Shown one piece after another: positions 1 through 8,304 of a DNA stretch of 39,605 nt (position 1 is the first letter of the stretch; every line of letters starts with the position of its first letter). The position numbers and the translations under genes were made by a program. This stretch comes from Chloroflexota bacterium (GTDB lineage: Bacteria; Chloroflexota; Dehalococcoidia; Lucifugimonadales; Lucifugimonadaceae): NCBI GenBank assembly GCA_018673955.1, contig JABHBJ010000060.1, positions 1-39,605 on the forward strand. The letters are read 5' to 3'. The notes beneath the pieces are model-generated. The model saw only the letters and a list, made by a program, of their open reading frames with translations, was not told the DNA's origin and did no database searches.

Positions 1-1155
1 CGCAGCTAGCAAATCGGCAACTGACGGATTCATCGTGTCGCCGCCTTCGAGCACGGAAGTAACGCCCATTCCGGTGCTGATGATCAGATCGTTCAAGCCG
101 TCGCCGGCGGCAACAGCAACCACGGCGATTTCGACCGGTGTGGCTGGAGTTGCTTCTATTTCACTGCCACTACCGCGCCGAGCAGATGCCCAATCTGATG
201 CTTGCTCGTCCATATTGGCGATTTCGATGTTCGATATCTCGCCGTACGAAATACCAGCAGTAAGGGCGATGCCAGGGTCTTCCATGTGCACGTGCACTTT
301 GGCGATGCCTTCAACGGCATTGCCATCGACGATCGGTGAACGACCGATTTCCGCCATGTGGTTACGAATTTTGTCGATATCGAGCGATTCAGCTTGAATG
401 GCGAATACCGTGCAGTAGCCCCATTCGATCTCTTCTGAAGCGTCAACAAAGTCGGCTTTTAGCGATCCTGTGAAGCTCTTGCCGTCTGGCATCGGTACGT
501 CGACTATTCTGCCGACCGGTTCCTCTCCTCGAAGGGCTCTTAGTGCGCCATCGAGCATTACGGCGAATCCGAATCCGCCGGAATCAACGACCTCGGCTTC
601 AGCCAGAATAGGAAGTAAATCAGGTGTGCGGCGTACTGAATCGATCGCTTCTACAGCGACTGCCTCCAAAACACTCACTAGTTCTTTGTTTTTCGTCGCC
701 GCTCGTTCGGCTACTTCGGCACATTCCCGGTAGACGGTGAGCATTGTTCCTTCGACTGGGTTAGGCAGAGCGTTGTAGGCGCTGTCGGAAGCTATGCGAA
801 TCGACTTAGCGAAGTGTTCACCAGTCAGTTCTGTGTCATCACCGATAGCCTGGGCAAGACCTTTAAAATATTGAGCGAGTATTAGTCCTGAGTTGCCACG
901 AGCACCAAGTAGGGCTGATCTAGCGATAGATTTCGCCACACTGTTGGCAGAATCGTTTGAATTCGTTGGTAGTGCTTCGACTATCGAGCGCAAGGTCAGC
1001 AGCATGTTTGTGCCCGTGTCACCATCGGGAACCGGGAACACGTTTAGGGCGTTAATAGTATCTCGATTGGCTTCGAGAGCTTTCGTGGTGGCGCGAATCA
1101 TGTCGGTTAGCCGTGATGAGGTGCTACTTGATATTCTTGTTTCAGAACGTGTCAT
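1..1155 (-). CDS. fakA: DAK2-domain fatty acid kinase-like protein FakA/YloV (3' part cut by window start)
   Basis: Reading the minus strand from the ATG at 1155 gives an open frame of 385 codons running off the left edge. Residues about 37-50 contain NVFPVPDGDTGTNM, the nucleotide- and Mg-binding signature of the DAK/DhaL family. It is followed by GARGNSG near residue 86 and VDSGGFGF near residue 188, both typical of YloV/FakA. The family phosphorylates fatty acids bound to a FakB partner, for phospholipid synthesis from exogenous fatty acids. The N-terminal DAK2 domain is complete and the C-terminal DegV-like part is only partly inside the window. The gene is divergent from rpmB; rpmB and yloV are also neighbours in many Firmicutes, which supports both calls. 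No FakB is visible here. Confidence 0.88.
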   Translation of the reverse strand, partial: MTRSETRISSSTSSRLTDMIRATTKALEANRDTINALNVFPVPDGDTGTNMLLTLRSIVEALPTNSNDSANSVAKSIARSALLGARGNSGLILAQYFKGLAQAIGDDTELTGEHFAKSIRIASDSAYNALPNPVEGTMLTVYRECAEVAERAATKNKELVSVLEAVAVEAIDSVRRTPDLLPILAEAEVVDSGGFGFAVMLDGALRALRGEEPVGRIVDVPMPDGKSFTGSLKADFVDASEEIEWGYCTVFAIQAESLDIDKIRNHMAEIGRSPIVDGNAVEGIAKVHVHMEDPGIALTAGISYGEISNIEIANMDEQASDWASARRGSGSEIEATPATPVEIAVVAVAAGDGLNDLIISTGMGVTSVLEGGDTMNPSVADLLAA

Positions 1156-1372
1156 TAGTTTGCCGACCTGATTTGGTCGAAGCTATTGCAGTTAAAATGT
1201 TGTACACATACTCGTTTTTCAGTGAGCAATATTTCTGTTGTTCCGTCGCGACTTGCATGGTAGCGTTAATCACTGGAGTCTCATTTGAGAATTGCAGCTC
1301 GTTCGGATCTGCTGAGATTTTCGTTTAGAGACGCTCCTACTATTTAGAAGTTATCTCGAGAGTTTAATCGTT

Positions 1373-1597
1373 ATGCCTAGCTCCGACCAGATTAGGGCAA
1401 AATTGGGTCTTGGACCCCGCCCTAAGCCATTGTTCGGTCACAACCGATCACATGCTTTGAACGCCACGCAAAAGATTTCAAAGCCTAACCTGCAGAATAA
1501 GTGGGTTGTTGTCGATGGTCAACGCTACCGAGTGAAATTGACTGCTCGTGAGATGCGTACTCTCGACAAAAAAGGAATCTCTCTCTTCGTTGATTAG
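1373..1597 (+). CDS. rpmB: 50S ribosomal protein L28
   Basis: A 74-residue basic protein. The segment around residues 16-47 (GPRPKPLFGHNRSHALNATQ, then KPNLQNKW) matches the L28 pattern of a G-x-G-N-x-x-SH-x core followed by KPNLQ. The C-terminus carries an R-V-K-L-T-A-R-E-M-R-T-L segment equivalent to the usual V-C-T-R-C-L-K region. The zinc-binding Cys pairs of classical L28 are absent, so this is a zinc-free form. The N-terminus is slightly extended and the ATG at 1373 has no strong ribosome binding site. The gene is monocistronic and closed by a strong terminator 26 bp after its TAG stop. Confidence 0.88.
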   Translation: MPSSDQIRAKLGLGPRPKPLFGHNRSHALNATQKISKPNLQNKWVVVDGQRYRVKLTAREMRTLDKKGISLFVD

Positions 1598-1622
1598 AGA
1601 ACCTCGAGTCAAGATTTGGATT

Positions 1623-1655
1623 AAAGCCCTTCTCGTTTGAGAAGGGCTTTTTTTT
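1623..1655 (+). terminator. Rho-independent terminator of rpmB
   Basis: A perfect 12-bp stem (1623-1634 with 1639-1650) around the tetraloop GTTT is followed by a T run to 1655. It lies 26 bp after the rpmB stop and is a textbook intrinsic terminator. Confidence 0.93.
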
Positions 1656-1820
1656 GCCATTTTTTATGCCGAACGGTGATTGCCCGTCCTCTTGCTTCTA
1701 AATTACGGGCGAAATGTAGACAACCGATGTTTGCAAGTAATCATTTAACGATGGGTTGAAATAGATCAGTAATGGTCCAAGTTCCTTAACTTCTTGATCA
1801 TATTACGTCTTTTAAAGTCA

Positions 1821-1842
1821 AATTCGTGAATGATCACGAATT
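1821..1842. promoter_or_regulatory. Perfect 9-4-9 inverted repeat, operator candidate
   Basis: AATTCGTGA-ATGA-TCACGAATT is perfectly palindromic in its 9-bp arms. It sits 26 bp upstream of the -35 hexamer of the binding-protein promoter, where an activator or upstream repressor dimer could bind. The 354-bp gap 1656-2009 otherwise holds this promoter and a partly structured 5' leader. No regulator gene is adjacent. Confidence 0.5.
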
Positions 1843-1868
1843 ACATCGTACCCTGCGCACATTTCCTG

Positions 1869-1897
1869 TCGACAAGATCATGTGAGTTGCTTATAAT
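1869..1897 (+). promoter_or_regulatory. Sigma70-type promoter of the peptide ABC importer operon
   Basis: TCGACA (1869-1874), a 17-bp spacer and a perfect TATAAT (1892-1897) match the housekeeping consensus in 11 of 12 positions. The predicted transcript starts near 1904, giving a leader of about 105 nt before the ATG at 2010. The leader contains a GCTGC-aaac-GCAGC hairpin. I recognise no known riboswitch in it. Confidence 0.72.
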
Positions 1898-2009
1898 CCG
1901 CCGGCTTACAGTAGGCGTGACGTGCTGCAAACGCAGCGTGCCGAGGGAGCGATGCGACCGATTATTTGGTCCGTAGCGATCGTTTAAACGCCTTAATGAG
2001 GGAGAAAAT

Positions 2010-4007
2010 ATGAACTTTTGTAAAATGCGACTTCTTATTGCACTCGCTATGTTCGCGGCTTTGCCAATTGCGCTAGCCGCGTGTAGTAGCGATCCAGAAA
2101 TCGTAGAGGTCACTCGAGAAGTCACAGTCAAGGGCGACACCGTTGAGGTGATCAAAGAAGTCGCAGTCAAGGGCGACACCGTTGAGGTGATCAAAGAAGT
2201 TGAAGTCCAAGTCAAGGGCGACACAGTTGAGGTGATCAAAGAAGTCGAAGTCCAAGTCAAGGGCGATACCGTTCAGGTCGTAGTTACAGCAACTGCGATT
2301 CCAACTGCAACGGCGTTGCCAATTGCGCCTTTAGAGCCAGCACCGGCACCGGTCAACCCGTCAGGTACTTTGAGCATTGCGGTGTTCGATGTTGGACCTG
2401 GGGTTGGATTGGGTAGCTCGCAGGCTCCTGTCGAAGCAATGCAGTACTTTGGCGTTGGTGAAGGGCTCTTCGCTATGGATGACGGCGGAACGGTAATTCC
2501 CCGTTTGGCGACAGGATTCACAGTTGCTAGTGACCTTTCCTACGTTGATATCGACATTCGAGCTGGCGTGAAATTCCATACCAATAATGGTGATTTTGGC
2601 GAATTAAGTGCAGATGACGTTGTCTGGTCAATGAACGATGCAAATGCAAGCACTAATCCGACCAGTATTCATGGTCAGGCTGGTGACTTTGCAGCGCTGT
2701 TCAAATCAACCGAAAAAATTGACGATGATACTGTAAGGTTCCATTTCAATTCGTTTGATCTGCGTTGGAACGGTAACTTCTTGAATGAGCAGGCTCAGGG
2801 AACAGCAATGCTTCCGAAGTCCGCTTGTCCTGAGTACACAGATGACAATAGAAACTGTGCATTCTTGCAAGACACCATCGTTGCTACCGGGCCTTACCAA
2901 GTCGACGAGTGGGTTCAGGATGACCGAGTTGTAATTAGCAAGGTTGGATACGACCACTGGCGAAAGAATGCAAACGCCGAAACCATTCGAGTTATCGAGG
3001 TTCCAGAGCCTTCAACTCGTGTTGCATTGCTCCGAACAGGTGAAGTTGACGTTGCAGACTCTATTCCGCTGAAGGACATTCGTCCTCTGGCAGAAAGTGG
3101 ATTCAAGGCCGAATCGATCACTCGAGCTGGTCGAGTTCACGAAATCATCTTCTCGGGTAACTACTGGGAAGAGAACCATGCTGTTACCGGTGAGGACCTG
3201 AAACGAACAGGTTCTGGTTACTGTGTTCACGACCTTCCTTGGGTTGGTTGTAACATCGAAGGTAAACAGCCTGGCGACATGGAAGAAGCAAAAGATGTTC
3301 GATGGGCGCTTGCTAAGGCAATCGACAGAGAGCTTCTTGCAGACACCATTCTTGATGGTTTCGGAACAGTTGGTTCGATGGAATACGTCGACACAACCGC
3401 TCCTTGGTTCAAAGACCGATGGTTGATCCCGTACGACCCAGCAAGCGCCATGGAACACATGGCAAATACTGCTTGGGAGGACGGTGCGTTTACTATTGGT
3501 ATCTGGACTGGTGGAGAACTTGGTGGATCCAGCGGGTCAAATGCTGAAATTAACGACGCTATCGCTGGTATGTGGCTCTCGTTGTGGCCAGACATGGACG
3601 TTCAGGTGTTCAAGTCTGCCTACTCGATCATCCGACCTGGCTTGGTTGGTCGAACTAACACGATCCCATACGCTGGTGACTGTGACGAAGGTTCAACAAC
3701 AATTCCGTTCGACTGGCCGCACGGCCTGACTGAGACAAGCCGCACGCGTGGTGGTTTCGGTTGCGGAATTGAGATTCCTGAAATTTCGGATGCATTCGGC
3801 GAGGTCTCTTTGATGACAGACCCTGTTGAGCGTTCGGCACGAAACGTTGAGATGGTCGACTACTTGTACGACCAGATGATCTTTGCCGGTACCGTTCAGG
3901 TTCCGACACTGGTTGTGTACAACCCCAACTCAATTTCAGGTTGGTTAGGTACCCCGTCAATGTTCGCTACGATGAACGAGTTTGAGTCAATCGAACTCGC
4001 CCGATAG
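2010..4007 (+). CDS. Family 5 solute-binding lipoprotein of a peptide/oligopeptide ABC importer
   Basis: A 665-residue extracytoplasmic substrate-binding protein. Residues 1-24 form a lipoprotein signal peptide ending in the lipobox L-A-A-C (lipidated Cys at about 24). Then comes a repeat spacer (residues about 30-95) rich in Val, Glu and Lys with a KGDTVEVIKEV unit, and a Thr/Ala/Pro linker. The remaining ~560 residues have the SBP_bac_5 (DppA/OppA) plan, including a V-A-T-G-P-Y-like segment near residue 295 and an acidic V-R-W-A-L-A-K-A-I-D-R segment near 430. The ATG is chosen because GAGGGAG lies 6 bp upstream. Two permease genes follow in the same direction. The binding protein is expected to be tethered to the outer face of the membrane. 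Substrate cannot be deduced; peptides, opines and sugars are all possible in this family. Confidence 0.9.
   Translation: MNFCKMRLLIALAMFAALPIALAACSSDPEIVEVTREVTVKGDTVEVIKEVAVKGDTVEVIKEVEVQVKGDTVEVIKEVEVQVKGDTVQVVVTATAIPTATALPIAPLEPAPAPVNPSGTLSIAVFDVGPGVGLGSSQAPVEAMQYFGVGEGLFAMDDGGTVIPRLATGFTVASDLSYVDIDIRAGVKFHTNNGDFGELSADDVVWSMNDANASTNPTSIHGQAGDFAALFKSTEKIDDDTVRFHFNSFDLRWNGNFLNEQAQGTAMLPKSACPEYTDDNRNCAFLQDTIVATGPYQVDEWVQDDRVVISKVGYDHWRKNANAETIRVIEVPEPSTRVALLRTGEVDVADSIPLKDIRPLAESGFKAESITRAGRVHEIIFSGNYWEENHAVTGEDLKRTGSGYCVHDLPWVGCNIEGKQPGDMEEAKDVRWALAKAIDRELLADTILDGFGTVGSMEYVDTTAPWFKDRWLIPYDPASAMEHMANTAWEDGAFTIGIWTGGELGGSSGSNAEINDAIAGMWLSLWPDMDVQVFKSAYSIIRPGLVGRTNTIPYAGDCDEGSTTIPFDWPHGLTETSRTRGGFGCGIEIPEISDAFGEVSLMTDPVERSARNVEMVDYLYDQMIFAGTVQVPTLVVYNPNSISGWLGTPSMFATMNEFESIELAR
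2121..2282 (+). repeat. In-frame tandem repeat in the lipoprotein spacer
   Basis: Four units of 39, 39, 45 and about 39 bp encode variants of V-K-G-D-T-V-E-V-I-K-E-V. The third and fourth units add E-V-Q (9 bp) and diverge at the end. They sit between the lipidated Cys and the folded domain, so they most likely form an extended stalk. Near-identical DNA between units suggests recent slippage or unequal crossover. A long antisense frame here is only a consequence of the repeat. Confidence 0.85.
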
Positions 4008-4026
4008 GCGAACAGACAAGAAAATC

Positions 4027-4076
4027 AATCGGGAACGTTCCGCTTTATTGCGGGGCGTTCCCGATTTCTTCTCTTA
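4027..4076 (+). terminator. Strong intercistronic stem-loop between binding protein and permease
   Basis: A 17-bp stem (4027-4043 with 4050-4066, two G-U pairs, loop TTTATT) is followed by a pyrimidine tract TCTTCTCTT. It lies 20 bp after the binding-protein stop and 50 bp before the permease start. Such hairpins commonly act as leaky terminators or 3' RNA stabilisers, giving much more binding protein than permease. Confidence 0.75.
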
Positions 4077-4126
4077 CTCGGTACATTCTGAGTAAGTTCT
4101 ATTTTTATACAGATTTCGAGTAGCAC

Positions 4127-5077
4127 GTGCGGAAGTACCTAATTCAACGCTTCTTCTTCGGTGTCCTGTCGCTAATCGCAGCGACTCTCATAGTGTTCGT
4201 GCTCTCGAGAGCCCAGGGTGACCCTCTGCTGCTATACGCGAAGCCGGGTGGCTACGGCGTTTCTCCTGAACAGATTGCAGCTCTCGAAGAGAAGCTGGCG
4301 CTCGACAGGCCGCTCATCGTCCAATATTTGATTTGGTTAGGAAGAGTCGTTCGGGGTGACTTAGGGGAGACCCTGCTAGCAGAACGTCCCGTATCGGATG
4401 TGATTATCGAGAAGCTTGGTGCCACGATGCAGTTGGGAGTTCTAGCGTGGCTATTTGCCACGCTCATAGGAGTTCCACTAGGCGTGCTATCCGCAGTTAA
4501 ACGCGGATCGGTCTGGGACTATATAGGTCGTGCGTTCGCGTTATTTGGGCAAGCCGCGCCCGTTTTCTTCTTGGGAATTCTAGGAATTCTGCTATTTGCG
4601 GTGCAGTTGGGGTGGCTTCCCGCGGGAACGCGACCTATCCAGGATCCATTCTGGCCAAATCAGGCTAAAGCGCTTGTGATGCCTACAATTGCGCTAGGTT
4701 GGCTGCCGGCTGCGGTTTATTTACGTTTGACTCGTTCGGCGATGCTAGAAGTTCTCGATTCTGAATATGTAAAACTCGCTAGAGCCAAGGGAGCTTCCCA
4801 AGGGGCTGTAATTTGGCGGCATGCGCTGCGAAATGCACTGATTCCTCCGATCACTGTTTCTGCGCTAGTAATTGTAGGATTCTTAGAGGGATCGGTCGTA
4901 GTTGAAGCAGTATTCGCTTGGCCGGGAATTGGTCGAATGGCCGTTGAATCGATTCACAACAACGACTTCCCATTGCTCACTGGCATCATTCTGATGTTCG
5001 CTGTGCTTTACGTTGTCGGTAGCTTTGTTGCAGACGTCGCATATACGATCGTCGATCCGAGGATTAGGTACGACTAA
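4127..5077 (+). CDS. ABC importer permease, DppB/OppB type
   Basis: A 316-residue integral membrane permease. The N-terminal helix (M-R-K-Y-L-I-Q-R-F-F-F-G-V) begins in the way typical of DppB. About six membrane segments follow. The cytoplasmic EAA-type loop A-R-A-K-G-A-S-Q-G near residue 222 contacts the ATPase, and the C-terminus ends in the family-typical V-D-P-R-I-R-Y-D. The start is GTG at 4127, right after the intercistronic hairpin. The stop lies 2 bp before the next permease, so the two are translated as a pair. The hydrolysing ATPases (DppD/DppF) are not in this window. Confidence 0.9.
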   Translation: MRKYLIQRFFFGVLSLIAATLIVFVLSRAQGDPLLLYAKPGGYGVSPEQIAALEEKLALDRPLIVQYLIWLGRVVRGDLGETLLAERPVSDVIIEKLGATMQLGVLAWLFATLIGVPLGVLSAVKRGSVWDYIGRAFALFGQAAPVFFLGILGILLFAVQLGWLPAGTRPIQDPFWPNQAKALVMPTIALGWLPAAVYLRLTRSAMLEVLDSEYVKLARAKGASQGAVIWRHALRNALIPPITVSALVIVGFLEGSVVVEAVFAWPGIGRMAVESIHNNDFPLLTGIILMFAVLYVVGSFVADVAYTIVDPRIRYD

Positions 5078-5079
5078 CC

Positions 5080-6057
5080 ATGACAGAGAAAACAGTACCT
5101 AACGACATATCGCAGTCTGAACCGATTGACGGAATCCAACAGTCAAGTTTGATGACTTCGCAAGTCATCGGCATTCAGGAACAAACATTTAACCAGAAGT
5201 TTTGGTATGTCTTACGACGTTGGCCAATTATTCCTTTGGTTGTGCTATTCGTTATGGTGATCGCAGCAGTGTTCGCACCGCTTCTATCGCCTACTGGTCC
5301 GCGAGACATCAACTTGCGTGGTCGTGCGGCACCACCTGTGTGGCAGAGCGAGTGGTACGAGGCGAATCCAAAGAACGAGCAGATCTATCTTCTCGGTGCC
5401 GATCACGTTGGTCGAGATGTTCTAACTCGGATGCTTTATGGCGCACGAATATCACTGATGGTCGCCGTTATTTCACTATCGGTGGGAGTCGTTATCGGCT
5501 CAGCAGTGGGGCTCGTTGCCGGATACTACGGTGGTTGGATCGACGAGTTTGCAATGAGAGCGGTCGATGTTTGGAACGCTTTGCCATTCTTGTTAATTGC
5601 TATTCTCGCAGCCGTAACGTTTGGCCAATCGGTGAGCATAGTTATGATACTTCTCGCGCTCATTGCGTGGGCGGGAGGAGTTCGAAACGTTCGTGCAGAA
5701 GTGCTGACGTTGAAGACTCGCGACTATATTTCTTTGGCTCGAATCGTGGGGGCATCTGACTTCCGGATTATCATGCGACACATCCTTCCGGGTGTTGTTA
5801 ATACGATCGTTGTATTGGCAACTCTCAGAGTTGGAGGTCTTATTCTTGCCGAAGCGTCGCTAAGCTTCCTTGGAGCGGGAATTCCTGCTGCAACACCTAC
5901 TTGGGGCAACATGATCTCTGAAGGTCGTGAGTGGCTAAGCACAGCATGGTGGATCGCCGTGTTCCCTGGAATCGCTATCTTGCTAGTCGTGATGAGTGTC
6001 AACTTCTTGGGCGATTGGCTCCGTGATCGTTGGGATCCGAAATTGCGTCAACTGTAA
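5080..6057 (+). CDS. ABC importer permease, DppC/OppC type
   Basis: A 325-residue permease partner. It has a hydrophilic ~45-residue N-terminal tail, a first membrane helix (P-L-V-V-L-F-V-M-V-I-A-A-V-F-A-P-L), a periplasmic loop containing L-G-A-D-H-V-G-R-D-V-L-T-R (the DppC signature for residues before helix 2), and then the transport domain. The EAA loop A-R-I-V-G-A-S-D-F-R is near residue 222. It ends with D-R-W-D-P-K-L-R, typical of the family. It starts 2 bp after the upstream permease stop and completes a binding protein-permease-permease operon. The ATPase subunits must be encoded elsewhere. Confidence 0.9.
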   Translation: MTEKTVPNDISQSEPIDGIQQSSLMTSQVIGIQEQTFNQKFWYVLRRWPIIPLVVLFVMVIAAVFAPLLSPTGPRDINLRGRAAPPVWQSEWYEANPKNEQIYLLGADHVGRDVLTRMLYGARISLMVAVISLSVGVVIGSAVGLVAGYYGGWIDEFAMRAVDVWNALPFLLIAILAAVTFGQSVSIVMILLALIAWAGGVRNVRAEVLTLKTRDYISLARIVGASDFRIIMRHILPGVVNTIVVLATLRVGGLILAEASLSFLGAGIPAATPTWGNMISEGREWLSTAWWIAVFPGIAILLVVMSVNFLGDWLRDRWDPKLRQL

Positions 6058-6132
6058 GGCGGCTTAGTCTTGGGAGTTTCTCCGTGGAAGGATCGTTGTC
6101 CACTCTTTCAGTAGGAGAAGGCTAGGATCAAT

Positions 6133-6164
6133 GTGAAATCGTCTGATAGGCGAGTTTCACTTTT
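6133..6164 (+). terminator. Probable terminator of the ABC importer operon
   Basis: GTGAAA (6133-6138) pairs with TTTCAC (6155-6160), extended by TCG/CGA, and is followed by TTTT. It lies 75 bp after the last permease stop. The T run is short, so this call is moderate. Confidence 0.5.
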
Positions 6165-6206
6165 ACTGTTCGCCACTATCAAAAAGATCGATCCAAGATA
6201 TATCCA

Positions 6207-6389
6207 CCTCTGGCACCTAGATTCAGTGCGGCATTCTTCGGTCTTGACGGAACGTTGATCGATACTGGCCCCTCACACCGGGCAGCCGAGCTGGCGACGC
6301 TTCAATTTTTTGGAGTAGACGCATTCTCAGACGGCATTGGATCGTGTCAGAACCGCTGTGACCAACCGCAACGAGTTCACCACAGTTGA
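6207..6389 (+). pseudogene. HAD-family phosphatase, N-terminal remnant with lost nucleophile
   Basis: One frame reads ...R-F-S-A-A-F-F-G-L-D-G-T-L-I-D-T-G-P-S-H-R-A..., which is HAD motif I and the start of the cap domain. In intact HAD enzymes the motif is F-D-L-D-G-T-L. Here the catalytic first Asp is Gly (GGT, one transition from GAT). The similarity fades after about 35 residues and a TGA closes the frame at 6389. No start codon with a ribosome binding site is visible, and HAD motifs II-IV are absent downstream. The 6058-6680 interval otherwise holds only the terminator; at 6390-6680 I see no supportable gene. Confidence 0.6.
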
Positions 6390-6680
6390 AAGGATGCACT
6401 CGGATTCAGCAATGACTCGTCGATGGGTTGACTATCCGGATATTGAGATCACCGAGTCCACGCATTTGAAGTGTGATGGGGTTCTTTGTAAGATTTGGCT
6501 TGACGGTGTATCGTACCCACCTGTAACGAATCACGTTCAAGGTCAGGATTTCAACTTCGGTATCGAGATGCAGCTCTTCTTCAGGTGAGTCAATGGAGTA
6601 TTCCTCGAAGATCTGACCCACGATACGTGGACTGACGAGTGGTAGAGCACGTACCGGGAGTAGTGGTAAGCGAACTGAGG

Positions 6681-7346
6681 CTAGCTACCAGCGTTTCGAA
6701 TTGCTTCGATGCCGATTTTCATGCCATCTGCGAAGTTGAACACGCCTGTTCCGGAGACGAGCGTGGTCGCTCCGGCGTCGATCGCTTCACCAGCGGTATC
6801 GACTTTTATGCCGCCATCGACCGCTATTTCGAGTTCATGACCTGCTATTCGTGCCATGTTCTGAATCTCAGTGATTTTAGGCATCATTTCCCGTATGAAT
6901 GACTGACCGCCAAATCCGGGCTCGACTGTCATTACGAGCACTCGATCGATGAGCGGGAGGCTTGCTTGTAGTACGGATGCCGGGGTATCTGGCTTCAATG
7001 AAACACCCGCCGACATTCCAGAGACTCTGGCGTCTCCAAGCGAAGCTTCGAGATCGTCGCAGGCTTCGACGTGCATTGTGAATATGTCGCCACCTGCATC
7101 AGCGAACGCCTTAGCGTAACGGGCAGGTTCTAGGACCATCATGTGAACGTCGATTGGCAGTTTTGTAAGAGGGCGAATCGCTTCGAGAACGGGAATACCG
7201 ACAGTGATGTTTGGTACGAAACTTCCGTCCATCACGTCAAAGTGAAGCTCATCGGCTCCGGCTTCTTCGACTGCGGCTATCGAATCGGCAAGATGCGCAA
7301 AATCCGCAGCTAGCAGTGAAGGAGATATTTTGATGTGAGGAGCCAT
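6681..7346 (-). CDS. rpe: Ribulose-phosphate 3-epimerase
   Basis: A 221-residue TIM-barrel enzyme interconverting ribulose 5-phosphate and xylulose 5-phosphate in the pentose phosphate pathway. Visible family motifs: I-S-P-S-L-L-A-A-D-F at residues 6-15 (Ser7), H-F-D-V-M-D-G-S-F-V-P-N near 35-46 (metal-binding His and catalytic Asp), V-D-H-M-M-like segment I-D-V-H-M-M near 65, P-G-F-G-G-Q-S-F near 143, and V-D-G-G-I near 175 with the second catalytic Asp. Length is normal. It is the last gene of a minus-strand run argG-argH-GDPD-rpe, 55 bp after the GDPD stop. Confidence 0.95.
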   Translation of the reverse strand: MAPHIKISPSLLAADFAHLADSIAAVEEAGADELHFDVMDGSFVPNITVGIPVLEAIRPLTKLPIDVHMMVLEPARYAKAFADAGGDIFTMHVEACDDLEASLGDARVSGMSAGVSLKPDTPASVLQASLPLIDRVLVMTVEPGFGGQSFIREMMPKITEIQNMARIAGHELEIAVDGGIKVDTAGEAIDAGATTLVSGTGVFNFADGMKIGIEAIRNAGS

Positions 7347-7401
7347 TTGTGTTCATTGAACCTTGCTGAAACGACCTAAGGGACAGATCGACTATAGAAA
7401 A

Positions 7402-8133
7402 TCAGGCGAGCCTATCGGCTATTGCTTGGGGGTGGTATGCCATGATCGTGTCGGCACCAGCTTCGGCACTTGCCACCATATTGTCGAGATTTTCCATCAC
7501 GTCAGGGCCCGACGCAATGACCTTCATATCGCCATCGTGAGCAGCCTTTACGTCGTCGGAACTCATCAGGTATCGAACGTAAATCCACGAAGCGTACGGG
7601 TCTGCAATAGCACCGGGCAGTTCAGCTGCTGTGTTTGCAACAGAAGCGCACTGGAAGTCAGGGCTTCCGCCGTAGAAGCGTCGACGAACATCGACCGACA
7701 TATGAATAAGACCGATGCCCACCGTGCTGCCGAGTAGTCCTCGTTCGGCGAGTCCATCGCAGATCTTCGAGATGCAGCCGGGATCGAGTGTCTTCATCTC
7801 GATGATGAGAGTCGTTTCGGCAGTTCCGTACTCTTTGACCACGTCGACCGTTTCCATCAGAGTCGGGATTCGTTCGCCAGCGAACTCTTCACCCCACCAG
7901 CTACCAGCATCGAGTGCTTTCACTTCAGCGAGAGTCATCTGAGCGACTCGACCTTCGCCGTCGGTCGTTCGGTCTACCGTGTCGTCGTGTAGCACGACTA
8001 GCTCTTCGTCTTTGGTCCCTCGAACGTCGATTTCAATAGCCATACCCTTCTCGAGAGCGGCTTTGAAAGCAATTAAGGTATTCTCAGGATAGGTTTCGTC
8101 GAGACCACGGTGGGCGATGATGATTGGTGTCAC
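7402..8133 (-). CDS. Glycerophosphodiester phosphodiesterase (GDPD/UgpQ-type)
   Basis: A 243-residue cytosolic TIM-barrel phosphodiesterase that releases glycerol 3-phosphate from deacylated phospholipids. The N-terminus has the HRG motif (A-H-R-G, residues 7-10) and P-E-N-T. The metal site is E-I-D-V-R near 34-38 and the GDPD insertion reads V-L-H-D-D-T-V-D-R-T-T-D-G near 48-60, with the second catalytic His. There is no signal peptide, so it is probably a cytoplasmic UgpQ-like form. It lies between argH and rpe on the same strand with gaps of 171 and 55 bp. Co-occurrence with plsY at 14 kb makes glycerol-phosphate recycling a plausible link (inference). Confidence 0.9.
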   Translation of the reverse strand: MTPIIIAHRGLDETYPENTLIAFKAALEKGMAIEIDVRGTKDEELVVLHDDTVDRTTDGEGRVAQMTLAEVKALDAGSWWGEEFAGERIPTLMETVDVVKEYGTAETTLIIEMKTLDPGCISKICDGLAERGLLGSTVGIGLIHMSVDVRRRFYGGSPDFQCASVANTAAELPGAIADPYASWIYVRYLMSSDDVKAAHDGDMKVIASGPDVMENLDNMVASAEAGADTIMAYHPQAIADRLA

Positions 8134-8304
8134 TTGGTGACTTTCTGGTGAGGACGTGCACTGATTGCGCCGGGCAAGTTTGAATTATTGTTTGAACGAG
8201 ATTGTAAGCGCGTCTGGGCATCTAGTTCCGAGTAAAGGCGAATTCCCGGCGGAATGTTCGGTCAATACAGGAGAGTTCGATTCACGCTGAAAAACAACTG
8301 GTCA

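Noticed and set aside
1841-2260. 139-codon minus-strand frame over the lipoprotein repeat
   Set aside because: Antisense shadow produced by the repeated codons of the stalk; no independent evidence.
6390-6680. Open frames of 71-83 codons on both strands (6337-6588 plus, 6406-6621 minus)
   Set aside because: No recognisable motif, no ribosome binding site, and they overlap each other antisense. Neither can be supported.
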